64,000 nt of DNA, from NCBI GenBank assembly GCA_934444735.1, contig CAKSDE010000014.1, positions 12,137 to 76,136 of the forward strand. The letters run 5' to 3'. Below, piece by piece: positions 33,887 through 41,906 of the stretch (the first letter of the stretch is position 1; the number at the start of each line of letters is the position of its first letter). The DNA is from an uncultured Clostridia bacterium (GTDB lineage Bacteria; Bacillota; Clostridia; UBA1381). The notes below the pieces were generated by a model. The model saw only the letters and a list, made by a program, of their open reading frames with translations, was not told where the DNA came from and searched no databases. The translations under genes and the position numbers were made by a program.

Positions 33887-36493
33887 TTATTCATGCATTA
33901 CATTCTCAACATCGCATACCGGAATCATACTGCCGAGGTCGTCCCAGACCATAACCTTTGCTTTTGTGTATGTCTTGTCGGCTGTGAACGGTAAGCTTGC
34001 GCCGGTGTATTTTTCATGATGCGTTTCAACAAGCTCCTCGCCGTTATACAATGCCAGCGTCACCGTATTCCCGACTGCAATATTTATCGGCTTGATGTCA
34101 AATACCTTTCCGTCCTCCGAAAGCGTTGTTTTGGTACCTTCAAATCTTACTATTTCAACGGTATAAACGCTGTCGGTCATTCCCGACACATTTTCTCTGC
34201 TCAACGTAACGGTCGTGGTTCCGCTTTCTTCAAGCGTAAAGCTCTTTGAACGGTCGGATATCCAAACACCGCTGCCGTTAGGCCGTAAAACTCCTCCGCC
34301 CAAAAATGTGGGAGTTAAAGTGATTGACTCTGCGTCATTCTTTACATAAACGGTGTATTTTCTGACGTCCGGATCAAAATCCGCAAGGCAAACACCCGGC
34401 TCGAATTTCAGCCCGCTGATTTTCGCATAAGCAACTACACTAATAGTCTTTGCGGCGCTTATGTTACTGCCGTCCTTTGCCTTTGCCGTTATGGTAACCG
34501 TTCCGTTCTTGATCGGGGTTACAATTCCATCTTGCGTAATGGTTGCAACCGACTCATCATCTACCGACCAATCAACCGATTTGTCTGTTGCATAATCCGG
34601 CGAAACAACTGCGGTAAACTGTGTTGCTTTATCAATTTTGGATTCCCCGACGATTTCGATACTTTCTACTAATTTTGGCTTGATTTCAAACGTACTGTTT
34701 ACTATATCGGTAATGCTGTATTCATCGTCGCCTATCAACAAAACATTTTCGAGGGCTATTTCATATTTCCCTGTCGGCGCGGTGAAAGGGACACTAAATT
34801 CGATTTCAAACGGAGTGATATTAGTGTTTGTCGGCGCGAAATTGCCCTCATAATCGTAAAGACAGGTAATATTCAAATATTTATATTTACTGTCTGCAGT
34901 TTCGGAATCCCTTGAAACCTCGATAAAGTCTATGCCTCTTATATCCGTTAAGGTTAAAAACTTGGGATACTTAATTGTGGCGGTTAAATATCCTGCTCCT
35001 TTATCGGCGGCAAAAACTGCTTTTTGCACAACCGTATCACCCGGCGTCGCGGAACTGTCTCCCTGCAATACGATTTTATTCATATAAACAAAATATGGAT
35101 AAACTGTCAGGTCGCCGGCGATATTGTATGGCGATAAGCTTTCTCCCTTTTCGTTGGTTATCTGTGTGCCGCGCCCGTCCCTTTCGGTAAAGTAGCCGAC
35201 GAAGTTAAATCCTGCTTTCTCCTGCGTATCAATGCTGTAGGTACTGTTATACGCAACTCTGATTTTATTCGGCAAGCCTTCAACTGTTATGGTATATTGA
35301 TTTAAAACATAACGAAGATAAAGAACCATGTTTTGATTGATTGGTGTTGATAAATCAAACTCATTTTGACACTCTTCGTCGGTATATAAATGAATAGCAT
35401 AACCTGTTTTTGTTTCTATATCCGAAATATCAAGAAGTGAATTTACATCACATTTTTTCTTGGCGATTTCATTTCCGTTTTCATCGGTTAAGGTTACATA
35501 ATAGAAAAAATGTTTAGTTGCTCTTGTTAAGAGAGAGTTACCGTCTGCGATGCTTATTTTGTTCCAATCTTCTTGATTCCCGTTGTAGAAAACGTCTGTA
35601 AGGTTGTTGCAACCGGAAAAAGCAGAGCCACCAATGGAAGTTACGCTGCTGGGAATGTTGATGCTTTTAAGGCGGTAGCAATAATAAAAAACATATTCAC
35701 AAATGGAAGTTACACTGTCGGGAATGACAAATTCATTTTCTATTTTTCCTTTTGCGTATTGAATAAGCACAGTTTTATCTTTATTATAGAGATTCCCGTT
35801 TAAACTGCAATAGTTCTCGTTGTTTTCGTCAACGTTGATGCTTGAAAGGCTGCTGCAAAACTGAAAAGCAGACTTGCCAATGGAAGTTACGCTGTCGGGA
35901 ATAGTTATGCTTGAAAGGCTGCTGCAACCGGAAAAAGCCCACGAGCCAATGAAAGTTACGCTATTTGGAATAGTTATGCTTGAAAGGCTGTCGCAACTGC
36001 TAAAAGCAGAATTGCCAATGGAAGTTACGCTGTTGGGAATAGTTATGCTTGAAAGGCTGCGGCAATTACCAAAAGCCCCATTGCCAATGGAAGTTACGCC
36101 ATCGGGAATAGTGATGTTTGTAAGGCTGCTGCAACTGATAAAAGCCTGCTCACCAATGGAAGTTACGCTATCGGGAATAGTTACACTTGTAAGGCTGCTG
36201 CAACTGATAAAAGCCTGCTCACCAATGGAAGTTACGCTATCGGGAATAGTTACACTTGTAAGGCTGCTGCAACCGGAAAAAGCCCACGAGCCAATACTTG
36301 TTACAGGGTAACCGCCCAGTGTATCGGGAATAGAAATTTTACCGCTTGCAGAACTGTCACAACTTGTAATGGTTGCCTTGCCGTCGGATACCGAATATGT
36401 ATATATGCCGTCTGTTTCTGCCGAAACACTAATTGCCCCGAAAGCAAATATGCTTATGCACACCAAAATAAATAATAAAGATTTCTTTTTCAT
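33887..36493 (-). CDS. secreted BspA-like LRR protein with cohesin-like, Big2 and cadherin-like domains
   Basis: 868 residues. The signal peptide ends near SVSA-E (about 25). Residues about 60-330 hold about ten 23-residue BspA-type repeats (SVTIPDSVTSIGEQAFISC). Two short Flg_new-like beta segments follow (about 330-470). Residues about 475-610 look like a divergent cohesin (GDTVVQKAVFAADKGAGYL), then a Big2 domain (about 615-690), a cadherin-like domain (about 692-785, FDPDVRKYTVYVKNDAESI), and the Trp/Met-Pro module at the end (TLALYNGEELVET ... VMVWDDLGSMIPV). It is convergent to the cohesin cluster and probably part of the same surface assembly. No catalytic motif. Confidence 0.85.
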   Translation of the reverse strand: MKKKSLLFILVCISIFAFGAISVSAETDGIYTYSVSDGKATITSCDSSASGKISIPDTLGGYPVTSIGSWAFSGCSSLTSVTIPDSVTSIGEQAFISCSSLTSVTIPDSVTSIGEQAFISCSSLTNITIPDGVTSIGNGAFGNCRSLSSITIPNSVTSIGNSAFSSCDSLSSITIPNSVTFIGSWAFSGCSSLSSITIPDSVTSIGKSAFQFCSSLSSINVDENNENYCSLNGNLYNKDKTVLIQYAKGKIENEFVIPDSVTSICEYVFYYCYRLKSINIPSSVTSIGGSAFSGCNNLTDVFYNGNQEDWNKISIADGNSLLTRATKHFFYYVTLTDENGNEIAKKKCDVNSLLDISDIETKTGYAIHLYTDEECQNEFDLSTPINQNMVLYLRYVLNQYTITVEGLPNKIRVAYNSTYSIDTQEKAGFNFVGYFTERDGRGTQITNEKGESLSPYNIAGDLTVYPYFVYMNKIVLQGDSSATPGDTVVQKAVFAADKGAGYLTATIKYPKFLTLTDIRGIDFIEVSRDSETADSKYKYLNITCLYDYEGNFAPTNTNITPFEIEFSVPFTAPTGKYEIALENVLLIGDDEYSITDIVNSTFEIKPKLVESIEIVGESKIDKATQFTAVVSPDYATDKSVDWSVDDESVATITQDGIVTPIKNGTVTITAKAKDGSNISAAKTISVVAYAKISGLKFEPGVCLADFDPDVRKYTVYVKNDAESITLTPTFLGGGVLRPNGSGVWISDRSKSFTLEESGTTTVTLSRENVSGMTDSVYTVEIVRFEGTKTTLSEDGKVFDIKPINIAVGNTVTLALYNGEELVETHHEKYTGASLPFTADKTYTKAKVMVWDDLGSMIPVCDVENVMHE
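36121..36258 (-). repeat. exact 69-base tandem duplication inside the LRR gene
   Basis: The 69 bases at 36121-36189 are repeated without change at 36190-36258; the match continues 15 bases further. 69 bases encode exactly one 23-residue leucine-rich repeat, so the gene has gained a repeat without a frame change. The neighbouring repeats (35840-36120) are similar but not identical. Confidence 0.9.
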
Positions 36494-36567
36494 TTTACCG
36501 TACCTTTCCTAATTTATTTTTTTGTAAAATCATCGGCACCGTTTTTATTTTAAGTGCCAATATAATA

Positions 36568-36595
36568 AGTATATCACATTTTTTGATATTTGCAA
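36568..36595 (-). promoter_or_regulatory. probable promoter of the LRR protein gene
   Basis: On the minus strand TTGCAA (36595-36590), 16 bases, TATACT (36573-36568), about 75 bases before the ATG at 36493. Reasonable but not perfect. Confidence 0.45.
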
Positions 36596-36740
36596 TGGTT
36601 TTGGGTGAAATCTGTCATTTTGTCGGTAAGAATTTGTAAATTTGGTTAATTTTGTGAAAAAATACGAAAATGCTATATCCGTCTTTGCTCAAAGGCAGAG
36701 TGAATATAGCATTGAATTTTCGGTTCTTCTAAAATTTTTA

Positions 36741-37080
36741 TTATTCCGTTTTTTGCGGTTTTAAGAGATATTCATGTATTTGCATATCAATATCTTTAAA
36801 GCTTTTTTTATAGTTTGACGGAGACATTCCGGTATTATTTTTAAAAACATAATTAAAATATTCGACAGAATCAAAGCCGGATAATTGCGCGATTTCCTTA
36901 ATGTTTTTATCGGTTAGGGCAAGCATTGACTTTGCGTGTGATATTTTTATTGCGTTAATATAGCTGTTAAAGCTGCATTTAAAATTCTTTTTGAATAATT
37001 TCCCGAGATACGACGGAGTTATACCCAAGGTTTTTGCGATATCGGACAAAGTAACAGCATCTTTATAATTATTTAAAATA
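36741..37080 (-). pseudogene. AraC-family regulator, C-terminal HTH fragment
   Basis: Only the DNA-binding part of an AraC regulator remains: VTLSDIAKTLGITPSYLGKLFKKNF, then IKEIAQLSGFDSVEYFNYVFKNNTGMSPSNYKKSF. The sequence upstream of LNNYKDAV belongs to another, divergent gene, so the N-terminal sensor domain is gone. The open frame can be read to an ATG at 37115, but those codons are the complement of the neighbouring gene and no ribosome site is present. It was probably once the divergent regulator of the secreted gene that follows. Confidence 0.85.
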
Positions 37081-38646
37081 ATGAAGAGTAGTGCGCTGGA
37101 TCCGGAGAGCATCACGAGAGAAAATATTATTTTGGCTGACGCTGATTCAAATGTGCCTGATTACAGTGTGTCTGTTTCTGAGGATAAAAACATAAGGATT
37201 ACTTTAAATGAAACGTTGAAAGAAAAAACAAATTATACAGTTACGGTTAAAGGCATAAAAACTGTCGGTTCGGACGGACTTACAATGGTCGGTTCGCAGA
37301 GCTTCAGCTTTACAACATCGGGAAAATATAATTTGGATATTGTAAGCGTAATTGAAAATACAGAAGATCCAACAAAACAGGACATTACATTTGAACTTGA
37401 TAATCACGGTGTAAATGAGGGAATAGAGCTTATATTTGCATCATTTGACGGTAAAAAGCTGACAGATGTGGTTTCGTGCGATAAAAAAATACCTTTTGGT
37501 GAAAAAATATATGCAAGTGTTACACTGAAAAAGGACTCTATTCATAAAGCATTTATCTGGACTGCGGATAATAAAATGACACCGGTGGACAATGCACTTT
37601 TAATCGCTGCGGCATCTGCAAGAACTTACGGAATAGATAATTTAAACGATTCGTCCAAGGATATAACAATAGCTTTTATAGGCGGCTCGATTACTCAGCA
37701 GGAGCAATGGATAACACCGCTTAAAAGCTATTTCGATGAAAAATACAGCGGAAGAAAGGTAAATTATGTTATAGCCGGTGTAGGCGGAACGGGAAGTGCA
37801 TTACAACAGTACAGAGTGTATAATGATATAATTTCTCAAAATCCCGATTTGGTATTTGTTGATTCAACGATTAATGATGCAAATAACGCATCATCAAAAA
37901 CCGCTTATGAGAATGTCATCAGAAAGCTTTTGACGGCAAACCATCAGCCGGCGGTTATCTCGGTTGCATTCGGTTCAAAAACGCTTACGACAGAAAACGA
38001 AAACTGGAAAGCAACATTTGACGAATACTCTGAAATTAACGACTATTACGGCATACCGTATATAAATGTTCAAAAGTATGCGGAGGATAAAATTGCAGAC
38101 GGTACAGTCGAGGGCTGGGATAAAATCACGAGCGACGGAACGCATCCGAATCAGAAAGGCGGAGAACTGTACGCCGAGAGCATAATAAATCTTTTGCAAG
38201 AAGATTTTCAGTCGTATGTAAAAAAAGCGGTATTGCAAGTAAAAGCAATGGACGAAAATATCTCGGAATATAAGAATGCAAGAGAAATTGCATGGCAGGA
38301 CGGTTCTTACAAAGGCTCATGGGCAATAGGGAAAAATACCGGTTTTAAAGGCGGCAGTGCTGAAACTTCAACGGAGGGTGACAGTGTAACCGTGACTTAC
38401 TACGGAAAGTCGATAGCTATTTATACCAATTGCGGAACAAACGGAATGAATATTGATTACAATCTTGATGACGGCGCAAAAACAGGGACGGTATCCTCTT
38501 TCGTTAATTCGTGGGATTTTAATCAGGCGGGCGCTACAGCGCAAATTAAAGCAGACAGCATCGGAACTCATACGGTAACGTTTACCGCAAGAGGTACGGG
38601 TAAGGAAAATGCCAAGCTTGTTATAGGATATTTCCTGGTTTATTAA
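37081..38646 (+). pseudogene. 5'-truncated secreted SGNH hydrolase (putative carbohydrate esterase)
   Basis: The open frame of 521 residues lacks a signal peptide and a ribosome site and starts inside an SbsA-type Ig domain (ALDPESITRENIILADADS ... FSFTTSG), so its 5' end is missing. Next is a Trp/Met-Pro module (about 85-175, ELIFASFDGKKLTD ... KAFIWTADNKMTPV). An SGNH/GDSL-like hydrolase (about 190-385) has ITIAFIGGSITQQ with the nucleophile Ser, AGVGGTGS, STINDAN, and the catalytic Asp/His in SDGTHPNQKG. A C-terminal beta-sandwich (about 400-521) resembles a carbohydrate-binding module. Such enzymes remove acetyl groups from polysaccharides. The catalytic part looks intact, but secretion and expression are doubtful. 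Confidence 0.8.
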
Positions 38647-38773
38647 TGAAATTTATATGTTTTAAATAGCTGCGCAGGAATAAGTCAAATGAGGGGATTT
38701 GCAAATAATTTAAAAGAATCAGCCCGGACGTGGACCGTGGCATGAATGTAAAAGCTTTGAGCTTTTATTAAGA

Positions 38774-38813
38774 AAAGGGCTGTAAAAAATCAATTGATTT
38801 TTTACAGCCCTTT
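38774..38813 (+). terminator. perfect 40-base palindrome
   Basis: Twenty bases (AAAGGGCTGTAAAAAATCAA) followed directly by their exact reverse complement. It can form a long hairpin and end transcription in either direction. It lies 125 bases after the SGNH gene. Confidence 0.75.
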
Positions 38814-38895
38814 ATATTGTCAGCCTTGTAAGGGAAAAAAGTATCTTCGATTGCTTTTGCCGCCGAAACTCCTATAGTCGCCTTGCACCGGGTGA

Positions 38896-39030
38896 TGCTT
38901 CCTGCAAGGCGGAAATCCCGGACACGGAGATAATCCGTGGTACTGTGAAGATGAGATTGCATACCCTTTAAAAACGCCGGAGTATACGTTTGAAAAAGGG
39001 AGGCTGAAGCATCTTTGTTATTTGGATTAA
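38896..39030 (+). other. possible remnant of a gene's 3' end
   Basis: One frame reads 44 residues without a start, containing GNPGHGDNPWYCEDEIAYPL and ending RLKHLCYLD before TAA at 39028-39030. The composition looks like real coding sequence, and stops precede it. At about 38720-38790 a second, related-looking stretch reads NQPGRGPWHECKSFELL. I cannot name the family. The rest of 38647-39058 shows only the palindrome at 38774. Confidence 0.3.
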
Positions 39031-39058
39031 TATTTTGATAAAGCAGAAAACCCTGCCA

Positions 39059-39087
39059 TTGACAACATCGGCAATATATGTTACAAT
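39059..39087 (+). promoter_or_regulatory. promoter of the locus 2 AraC gene
   Basis: TTGACA (39059-39064), 17 bases, TACAAT (39082-39087), 31 bases before the ATG, which has a GGAGGTG ribosome site. Confidence 0.85.
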
Positions 39088-39117
39088 TTTAAAAAAACAG
39101 CTTGCGGAGGTGACTAA

Positions 39118-39975
39118 ATGAAATTTACGGACAGAGTGTATTTTTATGATAATATTTACCGCGAAGGGCAGATGAAGATTTCCATAGGTGAGATTTTGCA
39201 GGTATCGGAGAGCTCGGTTGTGCATGGGAATCATATCAGCGAACATAAGCAAGTGTGCGATGAAATAAGTTATATTATTTCGGGAAACGGATATTTTGTT
39301 TCGGACGGAGAAAGTGCTCCGATAAAAGCGGGCGAAATTCACTATATAAAAAAGGGCAGTACACATTATATCAAGGCGGGAGATAAAGAGAATTTGAGGT
39401 ATATGTGCATCGGGTATCTGCCGGACATGAGTAATGAGATAAATATCAAGCTTTATGCGGAAATAGGCGATAAAAAGAACTTTATAATTTCCGACGACGG
39501 GAATATAAAAGCCCTTTCGGAGCTGTTGATACGCGAATTTTATACGTGGGATGACCAAAGCAAGGGTGCGGTGGACAGATATATTTCGCAGATTATCGTT
39601 ACGCTATACCGTATTCTGCACGGAGAAAAAGGGAGCTTGCAGGGGGAATTTTTGGGGGAGAAAAGCTCAAACAGCGTTATGTATAATCTCTTGCGTCATA
39701 TCGACCGTGAATATATACGGATAAAGACTGTCAAGGAGATTGCCGATGAGCTATCGTATAATGAGAATTATATATCTCATCTTTTTAAGGAAAAGATGGG
39801 GGTGACGGTGAAAGAATATCTTATGAAAAAAAAGATTTCTTATGCGGGGGAGCTTTTGAAAACCAGTAATCTGAGCGTCGAGGACGTATCCGACGCGCTG
39901 AACTTTTCATCATCTCATTCTTTCAGGCGCGCATTTAAACAGTATATGGGCTGCACACCCAGCGAATACAAATAA
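39118..39975 (+). CDS. AraC-family transcriptional regulator of locus 2
   Basis: 285 residues. A cupin-like sensor domain (about 25-110: NHISEHKQVCDEISYIISG, IKAGEIHYIKKGSTHYI) precedes the AraC DNA-binding domain (about 185-285: TVKEIADELSYNENYISHLF and ALNFSSSHSFRRAFKQYMGCTPSEYK). Cytoplasmic. Unlike the locus 1 regulator it is in the same direction as the operon it precedes, with about 390 bases between. It probably senses a sugar released by the locus 2 enzymes and activates the gene at 40368 onward. No repeated operator like that of locus 1 is visible. Confidence 0.9.
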   Translation: MKFTDRVYFYDNIYREGQMKISIGEILQVSESSVVHGNHISEHKQVCDEISYIISGNGYFVSDGESAPIKAGEIHYIKKGSTHYIKAGDKENLRYMCIGYLPDMSNEINIKLYAEIGDKKNFIISDDGNIKALSELLIREFYTWDDQSKGAVDRYISQIIVTLYRILHGEKGSLQGEFLGEKSSNSVMYNLLRHIDREYIRIKTVKEIADELSYNENYISHLFKEKMGVTVKEYLMKKKISYAGELLKTSNLSVEDVSDALNFSSSHSFRRAFKQYMGCTPSEYK

Positions 39976-39995
39976 AACAGCAGATTTTGTACCGT

Positions 39996-40024
39996 AAGAA
40001 CACAGATTTCAATCTTGTGTTCTT
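39996..40024 (+). terminator. terminator of the locus 2 AraC gene
   Basis: Stem AAGAACACA / TGTGTTCTT with an 11-base loop, followed by TTTCTTTTG, 20 bases after the stop codon. Confidence 0.75.
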
Positions 40025-40223
40025 TTTCTTTTGTATGGTATAATTAGATAAAAGCTATAGAGTTAGGTGGAATAAATTGTTAAATTTTATGCGAAACTCA
40101 GCAAAATACCGATAAAAATTACAATTGGAACAAAATGGAAATAAAACAGTTTTTGTATGTAATAGGTTTATCGGTTTTACGATTTCAGAACTTCATTTTT
40201 AGGAATTTTGAAGATTGATTATT
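40025..40223 (+). other. leader region upstream of the locus 2 operon
   Basis: No gene is seen. TATAAT at 40039-40044 with a weak TTGTGT 18 bases upstream may be the operon promoter, although its -35 lies inside the preceding terminator. That would give a leader of about 320 bases that contains the palindromic element at 40237. Confidence 0.4.
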
Positions 40224-40283
40224 TTTAAATCAGGTTAGGTGATTGGAAAATGTTAGTTTTGCAATTACCTATTTAAATCAGGT
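40224..40283 (+). repeat. 34-base palindrome flanked by 12-base direct repeats, copy 3
   Basis: The palindrome at 40237-40270 (AGGTGATTGGAAAA, loop, TTTTGCAATTACCT; one G-U and one G-G) is flanked by identical copies of TTTAAATCAGGT at 40224-40235 and 40272-40283, 48 bases apart, the same distance as at 25587. The flanking repeat differs from that at the other site while the palindrome is conserved. It lies 85 bases before the 490-residue gene. Confidence 0.85.
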
Positions 40284-40367
40284 AAAAAGGAGGATAGGGG
40301 TAAAGTAAAGGTAATCTTCAAATGGGCATAAAAAATAAATTTAAGAGCGGATAAGGAGAGAAAAATT

Positions 40368-41840
40368 ATGAAACGTTATTTAAAACTTTTGACGGCGGCA
40401 GTAATGAGTGTAAGCTGTCTGGTACTTTTGTCAGCTGCAGCATCGGCTAAAAATACATATTTTATAAATGAACCAGACGAGGTGACGATCAATAAGAAAT
40501 TCAACGATACGGCAACGGAAGGTACGGGAGAGGTGATATATACTCCGTCCAACACAAAGTTTTCGGGCGAGACGGTCAACTATGATATGGAGGTTACAAG
40601 AGCAAAATATATCAGCGGAATGTATGAACGCAGTCAAACTTATGCGGTGCGTGCGGTTGTAAGTCAGGGCAGCAGCTACACTATTGCGGATCTGGCATAC
40701 ATCAACAATAACTTTGTTGTGACAAACGGTGGTCAACTGTTAAGGACGATTGAACTTGCCGGAGATGAATCGTATTTTAAAATGCATATAGAAATGGATT
40801 TACCGAATGCAAAATATAGGGTGTCAGTAGCTAAATTGGACGGAACGAGTGAATTGACAAGCGAGTGGGAGGAAATCCCGGGTGCTTCGAGAATAACTGA
40901 TTGGAGCAATGCAGCTGTCAGCAATGTTTCCGTTCTCGGTAAAGATTACAAAACAGGCTCATACATTAAGTTTAGGAACTTGCAGTTTTATTACAATGAC
41001 GGAAGTATAGATCTTTTTGATAATCCGACGGAATATACGGCAAATAAATCAGGCTTGATTTATGAAGATTTGGCAAGTGAAAATGTTACCGGCGAAACAA
41101 TCATATATGAAGCCGATGTTACAAGAGCAGCACTCTATACGGGAAATTGGGATGGAGCACAAGTGGCAAGCATACGCGCAAACTTTAAAGGAACAACGGG
41201 CGGATATTCAATTGCAGCTCTGGCATATATCAACACTTCGTTTGTTTTGACCAAGGGCGGTCAGAAGGTAAGAATTATCGAGCTTGCAAAGGATAGCACA
41301 GAGGAGGGAGAAAAATTCTTCAGATTACGTATAGAAATGGATATTCCGAATCAAAGATACAGAATAGTTGCACGTGATTTGGCTGAAACGAGAGAGGTAT
41401 CGAGCGATTGGGAGGAAATCCAGAACCGTACCGATGCTTATGCGATTACGGATTGGAATACGGCATATGTTTATAATGTCGGAGTCTGGGGAACAGCAAC
41501 TGCGGAGAAGTCAAGCGTTACATTTAAAAATGCGGTACTCTACTACACACCGACACCGGAGACTGTTCCGATGACTGCGACAACCTATGATAATACAGAT
41601 ACATATTATCTCTTTAATGTTACATTTAATGAGGATTTGAGCAATAACAATATATATCTGGCGGCGTTTGATACGGACGGCAAGCTGCTGTGTGTAAAAT
41701 CTGTGGATTATGACGCGGACGGAACAGAGGTTGCGGTAAATGTTTCAGAGCTTACAAATGTAAAAACGGTTAAGGTTCTCACATGGAACTCTGATTTGGT
41801 TCCTGCGTGGGAGGGCGAAACATTATCAATGACAAAATAA
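40368..41840 (+). CDS. secreted protein with two beta-sandwich modules and a Trp/Met-Pro module
   Basis: 490 residues; the ATG follows AAGGAGAG. The signal peptide ends near ASA-K (about 27). Two copies of a 180-residue module of a second type lie at about 30-210 and 215-395. Their shared marks are SGETVNYDMEVTRA / TGETIIYEADVTRA, IADLAYIN, KMHIEMDLPNAKYRV / RLRIEMDIPNQRYRI, and WEEIPG. The same module opens the next protein. The C-terminus (about 405-490) is the Trp/Met-Pro module (IYLAAFDTDGKLL ... VLTWNSDLVPAW). No catalytic motif. Probably a glycan-binding or structural surface protein, first gene of the locus 2 operon. Confidence 0.75.
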   Translation: MKRYLKLLTAAVMSVSCLVLLSAAASAKNTYFINEPDEVTINKKFNDTATEGTGEVIYTPSNTKFSGETVNYDMEVTRAKYISGMYERSQTYAVRAVVSQGSSYTIADLAYINNNFVVTNGGQLLRTIELAGDESYFKMHIEMDLPNAKYRVSVAKLDGTSELTSEWEEIPGASRITDWSNAAVSNVSVLGKDYKTGSYIKFRNLQFYYNDGSIDLFDNPTEYTANKSGLIYEDLASENVTGETIIYEADVTRAALYTGNWDGAQVASIRANFKGTTGGYSIAALAYINTSFVLTKGGQKVRIIELAKDSTEEGEKFFRLRIEMDIPNQRYRIVARDLAETREVSSDWEEIQNRTDAYAITDWNTAYVYNVGVWGTATAEKSSVTFKNAVLYYTPTPETVPMTATTYDNTDTYYLFNVTFNEDLSNNNIYLAAFDTDGKLLCVKSVDYDADGTEVAVNVSELTNVKTVKVLTWNSDLVPAWEGETLSMTK

Positions 41841-41850
41841 TAAAAAGCGA

Positions 41851-41884
41851 AAGTGCTGTGCTTTTATAAAAAAGCACAGCGCTT
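41851..41884 (+). terminator. hairpin between first and second genes of locus 2
   Basis: Stem AAGTGCTGTGCTTTT / AAAAGCACAGCGCTT (one G-U) with a 4-base loop, 11 bases after the stop codon. No long T-run follows, so partial termination or mRNA processing is likely. Confidence 0.6.
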
Positions 41885-41906
41885 CTTGATTAAAAGGAGG
41901 CTGACA

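Noticed and set aside
35840..36300. Regularly spaced repeats resembling a CRISPR array.
   Set aside because: The period is 69 bases, the frame is open throughout and each unit encodes a BspA-type leucine-rich repeat; there are no unique spacers and no cas genes.
37081..37115. The ATG at 37081 as a true start of the SGNH hydrolase and the ATG at 37115 (minus) as a true start of the AraC fragment.
   Set aside because: Both lie in the other gene's coding sequence, neither has a ribosome site, and both proteins begin in the middle of a known domain.
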